Origin: Lasiosphaeris hirsuta
Taxonomy: Eukaryota > Ascomycota > Sordariomycetes > Sordariales > Lasiosphaeriaceae
Assembly: GCA_030549175.1 (NCBI GenBank)
Contig: JAUKUA010000005.1
Coordinates: forward strand, 558,001-622,000
Direction of reading: 5' to 3'
Length of the DNA stretch: 64,000 bases
Part shown: positions 46,805 through 57,067 of the stretch, piece by piece
Layout: the number at the start of each line of letters is the position of its first letter
How positions within the stretch are numbered: the stretch's first letter is position 1
Notes under the pieces: generated by a model
Told to the model about the DNA's origin: nothing
The model's database searches: none
The model's input: the letters and a program-made list of their open reading frames with translations, nothing else
Made by a program: the position numbers and the translations under genes

Positions 46805-47907
46805 ATGAGTGCTATGCCGTCACGTGGCAGCGCAAATGCACCGCCTGAGCCTTCAACTGGAGCACCAACATTAAATGATGGCGACGAGGCTTGGTCTGAC
46901 ACATCATCTGCACTCGGTCAAGTTGATGCTCCTGCTCTCGAGCCTGAGCCGGTCCACACGTTTCCCAAATGCCGACTCCCAGGCGTCGCTGTCGTCCGCC
47001 TTGTTTGGGAAGCAAGAAAGCAGAATCAGATTCTTGACGGCCTCTTTGACTAAATGGCGGCTAAGCTTGTACGATTATTCAACTAAGCGTCGGGACGCGG
47101 GTTTTCGAGTACGCAATTCAAGATTGATGGGTCCAGGGAACACAGCAGCCCCGAGGACCCTATATGAGATCGGTCACACCCAAAGAAAGACACGCCGAAC
47201 TCAGCTGCCGGCATTGCCAATGGGATGAGGAATACCCCCTTCTTGTCCCAAATATGGCCGACTTCTCAATCGATCGAATCAGCCAAGATACAAAACCCAT
47301 TTCATCCTTCTCGCTTCCCATCGTAGCAATGGAGAAAGAAGCCCGACCATTGCTAGAGGAGGCCTCTAAAATGCACGAGCGGCTCCGATGCACCCTCTTC
47401 CACAAGATCAAGTGCTTGTGTCCGGCAAGCACACACTGGGGTGTAGTGTACGTTTCCAAATTTGCGTTTCGGGAGGGAGATCTATTCACTAATAACGTGT
47501 CAAGAAGGAGTTGTCCTCACTGTCATACTGACTTCGCCGTGAGCATTGCGCCCTCCCCAACGCAACCTGGAGGGCGGTGGTTCGTGTTTATAGCCTGGAA
47601 ATACCTGGGTAACGGCCCGCGAAATTGCTATTGGGAGTCACACGCAAATATGACAGGCTCACCACTACGCTACGATGAACTAGGATCGATGTATTATGGC
47701 TATGAGGTGGCAAGTAGGACTCCGAAGGTAAGTTCTGATGACTACGGACGGTGTCAACATCTACACACCGAGCTTTTTTCAGGTATAAAGCACAGCATTA
47801 ATTCAGGAGGAGGAGGAGGTACCTCAAACACCGCCGACGTGCCATCGTATAAATCAAGTCATCAGTTCAATTGCCTAATGGCTAAGAACACTACAATCCA
47901 GCCCTAG
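46805..47907 (+). CDS. Cysteine-containing hypothetical protein, probably broken or unresolved
   Basis: The clearest part is an open frame at 47164-47907, about 247 aa. It carries two CxxC pairs (CRHCQW and CPHC), hydrophobic strand-like stretches (GGRWFVFIAWKYLGNGP) and a low-complexity Gly tract near the C-terminus. Upstream, 46805-47053 and 46875-47228 are open in two other frames and also look partly coding, so the ancestral start may be at 46805 with frameshifts or undetected introns between. The general look matches uncharacterised, lineage-restricted fungal proteins; no function is assigned. A MITE-like copy overlaps its 3' end (stop at 47907, element from 47892), so the last residues come from the transposon end. 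Confidence 0.45.
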
Positions 47908-48127
47908 TGCTTTTATTAGCGCGTGACACTCCCAGGAGATGAGCCTAGTATAACGAAAGGCATTTTTGGTGTTTCAGAAGGCCCTTCCAAAACTTGGAAC
48001 GTCCTTCTTGCAAAGGCCTTCCGAAATGTTAAATATGCGTTTATTGATGCGAACACTGCCCTTTTTGCTTTAATTACTCCCTGGGCTGGGGGAAGGCCGC
48101 GCGCTAACAAACAAACCAGGGTTGTAT
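47892..48127. mobile_element. MITE-like element, copy 3
   Basis: About 236 bp. The left end CTACAATCCAGCCCTAG matches copy 1; the right end ACAAACCAGGGTTG followed by TATGGG is a shortened version of the copy 1 right end. The interior is AT-rich. The element supplies the stop codon of the preceding hypothetical ORF. Confidence 0.55.
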
Positions 48128-48271
48128 GGGCCAAGCTTCATGTTCATGAGTCTTGACTCATGTTTCGGTTGATTTTGGGGGATGGTAAGCATGAGGACTC
48201 GGATGGCCGCAAAATAGGTAGTCTAGATTCGTGACATTACAGCATTATTCGTATCCAATACTTCTCCAATC

Positions 48272-49758
48272 TTATCGCTCAGATGGAGAAGGTATCCGTT
48301 CTTCTGGCAGTCCTTGTTCAAGATCAGGCTCACTGTTTGACCCTGCTGAGCTCGCTCTTGCTCGGGCTGCCTCTCTTTTCTTTCTCAACTCCCTAAGTTC
48401 TAGCTCCTCGGCTTCTTCTGCCTCTCTTGTTTGCTCTTCTTTTATGGTCTGTTCGTTCGTCTTTTCTTCTGTACCCGAAATCAGTCAATCAACTCAAGTT
48501 TCATGGGGGAAACAAGTTCGGAAGATGTTACCTTTTGATCTCCACCGCCTTCCAATGACGAGAGCGCCTCCAAAATTGCTGGGGAAAAATTCTTCTTCTA
48601 GACTGTTTGAACCTAGTATCATGCTGAAAAGGTCCGTATTGACAACGTAGAAAGTGCCCGTCCATTGCTTCATCTGCCGCTCAAAGTACCAGGTGAGGTC
48701 AACGGTCGATTCGGGAATGAATTCGCTGCCATCGAAACCAACGAGGGTTGGTCGGTCAGCCTCCGGGATCTGAGATGTTGCGACGTTGAGCTTGGTCACA
48801 AATTCTCGCGAGAGCATGTTTTGATCCGACCCGGTATCCATCTTGACGCGGACAGGGTGGTACCCAAATCGTTGGCTGGGGTTCAGCTGAAGGGGGTTCT
48901 CAAGAACTATGGTGGCGTTGCGCGTAAAATGTGTCTTGACGAGCTGCCGTAGCTCCTGGATGGCGGTTGCGGGGGCTTTGGGCTCCATGAGGTATGCCTT
49001 TGCGCCCGACACGCCGGTGCACTGGTCGAACTGGAGGTTGGTTTGCAGGCACTCAGAGTCAGGGGTTGAGCGGCCAGTAACAGTCTCGTCATCCGAGAAC
49101 GAATAGTCGCTTTCGACAGACCCTCCCAGTATTTTTGATATTCCCGAGCTTTTCATTATATGTCAGCAAATGGAAAGCGGGAATTGAGACGGTGTCGTTC
49201 TGACCTGGCTTCCAACAGCTCCTCCTGTCTGATTTCTGTTCGTACCCTGTTGAGATTGTTTAGAAAACACGTACTCAAGCCAATGCCAAGGCCTGTCAGC
49301 AGCGCTTACCCAGAGCACATTTCCTGAAGTAAGAGGGTGCTTTCACGGAAAGCTGCATAGACATTTCTTTGCCTCCTCTCATGCAACACCAGGCAGTACC
49401 TGAACCACCAGCGCAAAAAGACCCTGTATAGAAGAGAGTTGAAGGTCCGCCGGCTCTCCTCCATGGCGCCGAGTGCCCTGTATTGCTTCTCGGTCATCAA
49501 CAAGTCCCGCCTGCGGTTGTCGCAGGTGAGCAGGACGGCGCCGAGCGAGCGCTGCATGTTAAACCGCTTGTTTTCTAGGAGTTTTTCGCATTCGTCAAAA
49601 ACCAAGAGCATGACGTGGATCTCTTCCATTTGCTTCATGACTTTGTCTTCGATTGTTCTGAGTTCGCGGAGCAGGTAATAGAGAGGGAAAGCAGCGTTGA
49701 ATGTGACACCAATCAAGGTCACAATCGGAATTGCGAGAAAGAGGGCGGTTGTTTCCAT
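48272..49758 (-). CDS. Membrane-anchored protein with retropepsin-like domain
   Basis: Four exons (49758-49310, 49246-49205, 49148-48532, 48468-48272) encode 434 aa. Residues about 5-30 form a transmembrane segment (FLAIPIVTLIGVTFNAAF), followed by a helical region rich in Arg and Glu. A retropepsin-like fold is suggested at about 262-350: MDTGSDQNMLS with Asp268, VGFDGSEF, and SMILGSNSLEE (the ILG motif). The C-terminus (about 370-420) is a long Glu/Arg/Lys coiled coil. It is an aspartic-protease-like domain by motif, not a transposon: no reverse transcriptase or integrase is nearby and the gene has three spliced introns. Function is unknown. It is head-to-head with the DUF6594-like gene, 441 bp apart. 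Confidence 0.7.
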
Positions 49759-50199
49759 GATTGATTAGGTATGTTTTCTACTTGCCGATCACCGGCAAGG
49801 AAGAAATGCGTTGAAATGATTGCAAGAAAAAACAATAGGTTGGGCAGTCGGGTGCTGCCCAAGATAAAAGGCTTCGAGGGCATGAATTGGGCCAGCGTGG
49901 CGGCGGCTGTGAAAAGATGTCTTTCCTTTTTCGACAGCGACGCGCCGAGGCTTGACGTCGGTGGCTCCTGCCCTCCAATGGCTCTCCAATGGCTCTCCAA
50001 TGGGGGTGACTCCTCTGTTCGGCGGAAACCGGGCTCTCAACTGCTCCAGGGTCGGTGTTTTTCAGCTCATATCCATGCCCCCGGCTCCGCCCCACGCACG
50101 ACCAACAGCCGCTCCCCAATTGACCGAGGTTGATGGCATTTCACCACCTCAAAGTAGAAACACGCCACAAAGGCTTCAAGTTCTTTCAATCGACCCCAA
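49759..50199. promoter_or_regulatory. Divergent promoter of the retropepsin-like and DUF6594-like genes
   Basis: 441 bp separate two outward-facing start codons. It includes an 11-bp unit (CTCTCCAATGG) repeated three times at about 49973-50003. No other ORF is credible. Shared regulation of the two genes is an inference from spacing. Confidence 0.5.
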
Positions 50200-51278
50200 A
50201 TGGCGGTGCAAACTGAGCCTCAGCATCGCTCGCGGCTCCGGCGAAATGCCAGTGGATACCACAGACTGGCCGACATCATGGGGGTAGACCAAGCCATTGC
50301 GGTTTTCCCGAGATTCGACGAGCTAAACATGCTCAGTTTGATGAGCCTTCAATCCGAGATTGTCGAGTTGAGGAAGTGCTTGCGGCAAACCTGCCAACTT
50401 GATGACGAATCCGACAACCTTGACGAGCGACGGTATTCTTTGAACTTCAAACTGTCGAAAGATCAGAATAGTGAACAGCATCAGCTCCTCACAGCGTTAA
50501 GACCAAAGTTGAAAGAGTACAGTGAGTGGCTTTGGAGCTGTCTTGCTTCCGGGACAACGTCAAGTTTGCTAATAATGTCTGGCGCAAGATGAACTTCTAC
50601 TCCAGGGTAGGCTCACTTCCCTTCAGAGAAGAGGCAGTCAGACTAATAGGATCGCAGCAACACAACTGTCCCAGCTGAGCAGCCCCAAGCCTTCTCAGCT
50701 TGGAGACCTGCGCGCTTGGCTCAGCGATAGGAGAGGCGGCAACTGCTTTCAAACCGGCTCCGAAGTGTGGATGTGGGAAGATGAAGACACGTGGCGCTAC
50801 ATTCGAGTCAGCCAAGACCCAGAAGAGAACGACCAATTCACCGAGATCATAAAGACCATGGCCATCAGACTGTATCACCGAGTATGGGGCGAGCGCCACG
50901 GCGGGGGCAGGGTCATTGACGAGGAGTCAGACCTGAGGTCCTACGATGAGTCGAGGATCGTCAAGGCGAGCAACATCATGGCGACGACCCTGTCGTCGAT
51001 CCTCCCGGTCCTTGCCATTTTTGCCCTTAACCAGCTGCAGAGTACCAACCTTAGAATCGCCCTTGCTGCTGTCTTCACTGCCGTGTTTGCCTTTATCTTG
51101 GCATTCATCAGCACGGCAAAGCGAGCAGAGATATTCACGGCAACGGCTACGTATGTGTATATATCCCCCCCCCGCATCGTTAAACTAATTCTCATTCTGA
51201 TACGCTATCAGGTTTGCTGCTGTTGAAGTCGTCTTTATTGGATCTGCCATCGGAGCCGCAAACAACCCAAGCTCTTGA
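50200..51278 (+). CDS. DUF6594-like fungal membrane protein
   Basis: Four exons (50200-50521, 50589-50606, 50658-51150, 51212-51278) encode 299 aa. An N-terminal cytosolic part begins GYHRLADIMGVDQAIAVFPRF with a helical block (LMSLQSEIVELRKCLRQ), as in the fungal DUF6594 family. The C-terminal third holds three hydrophobic segments (SSILPVLAIFALNQ, ALAAVFTAVFAFILAF and AAVEVVFIGSAIG). Exon 2 is only 18 nt (coding NELLLQ) but keeps the frame and the family sequence. Members are of unknown function and are often found in variable fungal regions. The family name is from memory of its pattern, so a profile search should confirm it. Confidence 0.72.
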
Positions 51279-52172
51279 TGGTAACCAAGATGCAGTCAAG
51301 CCTGAGATATAACAATGGTTCGCACCTGAACAGCTCATCGCCGGTGGGGCCAATCTAGCCCTTTGGTTTGAGTCCGAAAATAGCAGAGCATCTTTCTGCT
51401 CTTCCGCGATTGGATTCAAGGCCTCGCTCGAGGAGGTGAATGGTGGACAAAATTGCCTGTCGGCGCCCTTTAGGGCTATCTGGTTGACCTTGCGGGCCAG
51501 TCGGTTGCCTCATCCGCCCTCTCGAGCCGGACCGAGGGAACACCGCGGTTCGCCCACGCAAAGAGACGTTGAGTGGCCTCGTCGCCGGGGGGGAAGGTCG
51601 GAGTGGACGGATTCATCCATTGTGCCTAGTACGTACCCACGAGAAGACGGAGGGTAGGGAGGGACACGAAAGCGAAGCGAGGGCCGAGGCAAGTTGTCAC
51701 TGCGCAAAAAAACGAATCGAAACAGCAAGCAACGGCAGCAAGTCGATGGCAAAAAAACAGCACGAATGCGCTCAACAACCTAACCGTGACTCATTCGATG
51801 CCAAGGAAGGCTCGAAAATTATGAGAATCAGCCGAGCCATAACACCGCACGATACCCTGATGAATGGAGCACCAGCAGCCTAGCATTCACTGATCAGAAA
51901 ACGAAACTAGTCTAAAAATTCAAGATCAATTCGGTCAAGTATGTAGGTATCTAGGGGAAATGATGCCTCCGTCGTTACCAGACAAAAACCTCAAACTGGC
52001 AGCCTCTCACCAAGAGGCCTCATTGGGCGCACGAATCATTGCCGCGCATGACTTCGGTAGCCTCACTTCTCTGTGGGCAATCTTCCCAATTTTTACCCAA
52101 CCCAAACTTCAGCTATTCCGCATCGAGTCTTTCTTCCCGCCAGAGAATCACCAGGTACCCACTTACCACCAG
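51279..52172. other. Intergenic region in the accessory island
   Basis: About 0.9 kb without a supportable gene. ORFs at 51436-51657 and 51569-51883 overlap on opposite strands and show no domain. Confidence 0.4.
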
Positions 52173-52690
52173 CCGAAATGGAAGCCGCCTTTACGTTTGG
52201 CAGCCTAGGTGATATATATCGCCGTTTGCCAACTCGCTGTGCAGCTCGGTCGGGCATTGAACGACTCGGGCGGCAGCGCGATGCAATATCGTGAGCTGCA
52301 GAGGGACTTGGAGATACTTATCAAGGTGTTGATGCAGGTCCATTACAGACAGAAACAACGAGCCTTTGACCAAGTACATACCTGGCATTTCCCAGGTCAT
52401 CGAGACATATTCACAGTGCGACTCTTCTCCATGTTTGCAAAGTCTAGATAACGTCACGAAGGAGGTTATCAACGAGCTCGGGTTTCTGATCCGGGTGTTC
52501 CTCGATCGGTGGCGCGCCAAGTACTATGCAAGCTTGTAGCCCGGGGGCTCCGGGGACATGGTCAAGGACTGGGGCAAGAAGATGGAGTGGCCGCTAAGGG
52601 AACAGGAGGTGATGAAGGATTTCAGGAAAGGCTAGCACGCGGTGTGCAGAGAGTGACGCTAATAATGAGCCTGGCTGCGCTGGGTACTAC
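52173..52690 (+). pseudogene. Relic of a fungal NLR/ankyrin-type N-terminal domain
   Basis: From the ATG at 52173 the sequence reads MEAAFTFGSLGDI, then continues one frame over as IAVCQLAVQLGRALND and ELQRDLEILIKVLMQV. A further segment reads PLTKYIPGISQVIETYSQC, then NVTKEVINELGFLIRVF, then PGGSGDMVKDWGKKMEWPL. This order (helical start, then xKY...GPGGSG..VKD..K..W) is the pattern of the N-terminal domain found before NACHT or ankyrin regions in many fungal proteins. A frameshift near 52215, TAG stops at 52538-52540 and 52633-52635, and the absence of any NACHT or repeat region show it is a dead fragment. Confidence 0.55.
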
Positions 52691-53060
52691 CATTGAGATT
52701 CCCCTGGACCTAGTGCACTCATGAGATGTAACTGCAACGCCCCCTGCTTTAATATGCACATACTGACAGCTGCAGATGTTCCATCTCCTTCTTGCTCCCT
52801 AATTCGAGAATCGTCGAGGGCATCGCATGGTATTGAATCGGCAATACACCCTCGAGGAAACATGCAACTCGAGAGACATTGATAGTTCAGTGCTATGGAC
52901 AATGTCTGTGCGCCGGGGGATGAGGGTAAACATGAATGAACATCGTGTTTGAAGACGTGGGCAAATATCAAAGGGCTGTGTCCTCGGTGCAGGACGCCGC
53001 ACAGTATCCCTGAGGATGTCAATTTCCAATGGTGAGGCCTAATATAGGCTCGACTGTGTG

Positions 53061-53088
53061 AAGAGAGAGAGAGAGAGAGAGAGAGAGC
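53061..53088. repeat. GA dinucleotide microsatellite
   Basis: A run of about thirteen GA repeats just upstream of the 53153 ORF. Simple sequence; no function seen. Confidence 0.9.
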
Positions 53089-53152
53089 CAATCGAGATAC
53101 AGCACCAACAACACCTGCGGGATGTGGCTCCGGTTGCGGATGGAGAAGCGAC

Positions 53153-53575
53153 ATGGCCCCCAGAATCACTTCAAGTTATGGCACCGACTTGGCCGGTATT
53201 ACTGAGGATCCGCCAGCGGTTCCCATCGACAAGCCATCCGATTTCCAGCGTGTGCGCATAGTAGCCATTCAAGCCAGCCCAAGAGAACTAGACCAGGACC
53301 ATGGGGCTGCCCAGTACACAGCTAGCCTTCAACGGCATTACCGCGGACCGCCTAAGACGTCTTTCCTCGATAGTTCTGTCACCAAGATTGATCAGTTCTA
53401 CAATCCTGATGGCCTGGTTTCCGCTGCTACTGATCCTAACACGACCGAAAGCCGGGGTGACCGCGTGATAAAGGACTACAAAATGCTGGAGCTAATGCTG
53501 CTCGAGAGGAGAAGCCTCAAAAGCTCCAGGCAGAAAAATAACGACCTCGATACTTGCCAAACGGTTATCCGGTAG
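53153..53575 (+). CDS. Hypothetical protein, 140 aa
   Basis: An open frame without signal peptide or transmembrane segment. Composition is normal for a protein, with polar and charged residues and several Lys/Arg pairs near the end, but I recognise no domain. It follows the GA microsatellite directly and lies in the decaying island, so it could be a fragment. The start at 53153 is the first ATG of the frame. Confidence 0.3.
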   Translation: MAPRITSSYGTDLAGITEDPPAVPIDKPSDFQRVRIVAIQASPRELDQDHGAAQYTASLQRHYRGPPKTSFLDSSVTKIDQFYNPDGLVSAATDPNTTESRGDRVIKDYKMLELMLLERRSLKSSRQKNNDLDTCQTVIR

Positions 53576-53842
53576 CTATAATCGCGACATGTCGTGATGC
53601 TATTCGCAAGGCCGCAATCTAGTGCGAAAAAAGACGCTGATTGGTGGGCCGCTTCACGATTTGAGCCCAACAAAATTTCATCCGAGTTTCATTCTCAACC
53701 CTCTTTCACAATGAAATCCAACAACTCAAAATCAAGCTAAACCCCCCAATTCGCCAAATTCTCACGCCACGAAACTCTCACACGCAGCAGCTTCCACGTG
53801 GCCCACCACGCACGCAAGAAACGCTTTGACCAGCCAGTCACA

Positions 53843-54994
53843 ATGGACAGCTCGTACGAGCAGGAGCTGACGGTCGTCTTCGAAGCCATCCAAGTCGCCA
53901 CCGCCATCAGCCGCACCGTGCTGCAATTCCTGCACCCGTCCTCCGACGCCGGCCCCGCCCCGGCCGCCCCGGCCGACCCGGAACTCGCCGCGTTACGGAC
54001 CTCGCTGCAAGTCCTCAAGGACGACAACACCTTCGTGACCGCCGCCGACCTCGCCATCCAAGCGGTCCTCCTGCGCGTGCTCAGCGTCGCCTTCCCGACG
54101 CACCGACTGGTGGCTGAGGAGTCAGCAGCGCAGCTGCGCGCGGACCCGGCGTTGCTGGCCATAGTGACGTCGCTAGCCGTGACGCACAGCCGGGCGAGCG
54201 CCTTCGTGTGGGCGCACGGGGGCGGCGACGTGGCGGCACACGTGATGAGGCTCTTCGACCGCGCGGCGGCGCCGCAGCCGGCCACGTCGGCGCTGGACCC
54301 GACGTGGGTGATCGACCCGATCGACGGGACGGCGGCCTTTATGCGCGGGGAGCACTACGCCATCAACGTGGCACACCTTTGCGACTCGCGGCAGATCCTC
54401 AGCGTAGTTGCGCTGCCGCTGCTGTCCCCGACGACGACGACACCGATCACCGATGCCGACACCGCGCCGGCATCAGGCGGGACCCTCGTCTTTGCGGTGC
54501 GCGGCTACGGTGCGCACGTGGCACCGCTGGGGTCGCCGTCGGAGAGCCGGGCGCTCCCGCGCCACGCCGACGCGGTGCCGCTGGCGGGGCTCGCTAGCGT
54601 GACGTGCTACGGTACGCTCAAGTCGGGGTACGATGGGATGCACGCGGCCGTAGCGGCCAAGCTGGCCATGCCGTTCCCGGGCACGAATTTGCTGGGCTGG
54701 GTGCCGCGGTGGGCGGCGCTGGCGCTGGGCCTGGGCAACACCACCGTGTGGGTGTACCGCCGGCGGGACCGATACGCCAAGGTCTGGGACCACGCCGGCG
54801 CTATGCTGTTGTTTGAGGAGGTGGGTGGCATGGTGACGGATGTGGACGGGAGGGACATCGACCTGTCGCCGGGGAGGCTGCTCAACGCCAATTTCGGATT
54901 CGTGGCCGCGCCGAGGAGTGTGCATCACCACGTCCTAGCGGCGGTGAAGACCCTCTTGCAGGAGCAGGGGAGGGCCGGTTTTCCAGCAAAGTAG
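53843..54994 (+). CDS. Inositol-phosphatase-family enzyme resembling Hal2/Met22 3'(2'),5'-bisphosphate nucleotidase
   Basis: Intronless, 383 aa from the ATG at 53843. The lithium-sensitive phosphatase motifs are present: AEES (Glu92, Glu93), DPIDGTAAF (Asp158, Asp161, Thr163) and VWDHAGAMLLFEEVGG (Asp316). These coordinate metal ions and position the substrate phosphate. The N-terminal block DDNTFVTAADLAIQAVLL is typical of Hal2-like enzymes, which hydrolyse the sulphate-assimilation by-product 3'-phosphoadenosine 5'-phosphate. The sequence is unusually Ala/Pro-rich and the WD-motif is WDHAGA where family members mostly have WDxAAG, so it may be a paralog with altered specificity. Confidence 0.83.
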   Translation: MDSSYEQELTVVFEAIQVATAISRTVLQFLHPSSDAGPAPAAPADPELAALRTSLQVLKDDNTFVTAADLAIQAVLLRVLSVAFPTHRLVAEESAAQLRADPALLAIVTSLAVTHSRASAFVWAHGGGDVAAHVMRLFDRAAAPQPATSALDPTWVIDPIDGTAAFMRGEHYAINVAHLCDSRQILSVVALPLLSPTTTTPITDADTAPASGGTLVFAVRGYGAHVAPLGSPSESRALPRHADAVPLAGLASVTCYGTLKSGYDGMHAAVAAKLAMPFPGTNLLGWVPRWAALALGLGNTTVWVYRRRDRYAKVWDHAGAMLLFEEVGGMVTDVDGRDIDLSPGRLLNANFGFVAAPRSVHHHVLAAVKTLLQEQGRAGFPAK

Positions 54995-57067
54995 GGGGTA
55001 CCAGCATCTCGACGACACTTGAGCGACTTCGAGTAGCATGTATTGTGGCATAGCATTGTGCGCAAGATAGAACTGTATATTGAGCAAATTGTTCCGGAGT
55101 AGCGAGCCTCCGTCGCAAACCGAAATGTCACCAACTCCCATCACCACAGCCACCAATGTGCAAACCGTACTGAATTCAAAACCCGAAACCCCTCTCAAAG
55201 CTAGATATATGCAGTAATGGTTACTAATGCAAACAAGCCCTGACAAAAACCCTATTACTCTTCGCTGTCTTGCAGGAGTGAACCCCATATAGTTGAAGCA
55301 ACTCCCCCTTTTCTTGATCATTCCTCCGGCTGGCTGTCTGTCCGCCGTCCATGTGCATCCTGGTCTCATTTACCATCGGGGGAACGCAGCAGCCCACGTA
55401 TATCCCATTCCAGCATCAATCGTTGTAGAACCTCCCCTCCACCCCTAAAATCCAAGACTCGACACACCCCTCTCCTGCACAGTGGCCTCTTCGTATCCAA
55501 TCTTGTCCCGTCCACAGAAATCTGCTCAACGGCAGTACCTATTCCCATCCCGATTCCTCAAGCTCATCACCTCCTGCCAGCCCCAAGCATGCTGCCCGCG
55601 TCGAGCCTATAGTTCGCAGTGACTCATGAGTAGTGACACGAACACCCATCTCACAAACTAACACAGAAAAGAAAAAAGAAAAAAAGAACAAACAATGCAC
55701 CCACAAAATCGTTATGCAGACCAAATCAACGCCGGGACCTTGCCCATGGTGCCCAGTCTAAATACGTCTGTGGATGGAAATCGCGTAAAGGCAGCAACGA
55801 TTAGACAGAAGGCGTGACCGAACTGCGCGAGGCCGTAAAGAGAAAGCCAAACACATTGAGAAGGGAGAAATAGGCCTTATCCGTGCTTTTTATTTCCAGT
55901 GACGAGACGTCCTTCGTCCCCGAGCCAAACGTGACACAGCCAAGCCAACGCCAGGGACGAACAGACAGAGAGGAGAGGTGGGTGAGTAGCATGTATTAGG
56001 TGATTGCGGTATTGTATCTGTCCTCGTTGGCGAAAGAAATGACGAAGCCTGCCAAGCAAAGGATGTTGTCATAGCCATCTAGGACATGACGTCGTAAAAC
56101 CATAACAGTCGTAAAGGCGTTGCAGCACTGGCAAACGCTGCTCTACTGCCCAAGCAAACCGCAAAGGCAGTCCGAGAAGAAACGGCAGGAAGCGGCGTGG
56201 AAAGTCCACTCAACGTCAACTAGAATGTCCACGCTGTGATGATGCCAGAGAAAGCATGCTGGAGTTGACCAGGTCATTGGCGTAAATGGTTGCCCATGTA
56301 GGTGTAAAATAGTCTTGTATCCCAAATTCTTCATCTCTTCCGGTTCTTTTGGTGGCATTGGATCGTTGTCGTCATCTCGAGTAAAGTGAAAAGGCTCCGA
56401 GAGGTTGGCATGGGTCTGCTGAACGGGGCCTACATAACGTGCAGGCAAACAAGCCCTGCTGGGCGATTACTGCCTATGTGAGGGCCCTGAAAGCAAGTGC
56501 CAAAAAAGGGGAAAAGAAATTGAAGTTCAGCAGACAGCCCAACCGCCGATAAGCCAGGATATTACAAGTCGGGTTTTGTTCATGGAAACAGGCGAGCGAG
56601 TAGAAAGGTGGCCGTGCCGAGGCCGAGTTCGCTCTGGTTTGGTCGAATCCCCCATGTTAAGTGGCCAAAAAGGTACGTCATTATAAATCTTGAAAGGTCG
56701 TGTGGCCTCCAGCCTTTGGAAGCTTTGATGCCAAACGAGCCAGCTGCATCGTCGAGTAGGAAACCAGGCCGCATCAACTACGACTGGAAGCAAACGGCCA
56801 ACAAAAGGCTGGAGTAAAGTCGTTTCATCGCAAGCCATCTTTCCGTCGTTGCTGTGCTACCTAATCTCCATGTAACTGCTCTCGTCATAACGCTGAGCGC
56901 TTTGGGTATGTTGGGATATGTTGTCGGTGGAGAAAGGACAAGCTGGTCAAAATAGGCAGCCCGTTTTTCTAGAACCTGGGCGCCGCGGAGGTCGTGGCTC
57001 CCCGTGCAGCAGTGTCAGATGAATCTAAAGCCTGTTAATAGTGCTCACCAGTTCAGCAAGGGGACTG
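54995..57067. other. Intergenic region between convergent HAL2-like and RRM/R3H genes
   Basis: About 2 kb. It includes the 3' flanks of both genes. Many short ORFs on both strands; none has a domain or a matching partner frame, so none is called. Confidence 0.4.

Noticed and set aside
48272..49148. Retrotransposon fragment as an explanation for the DTGS domain
   Set aside because: The domain is joined by proper introns to a transmembrane N-terminus and a coiled coil, with no reverse transcriptase, RNase H, integrase or LTR nearby.
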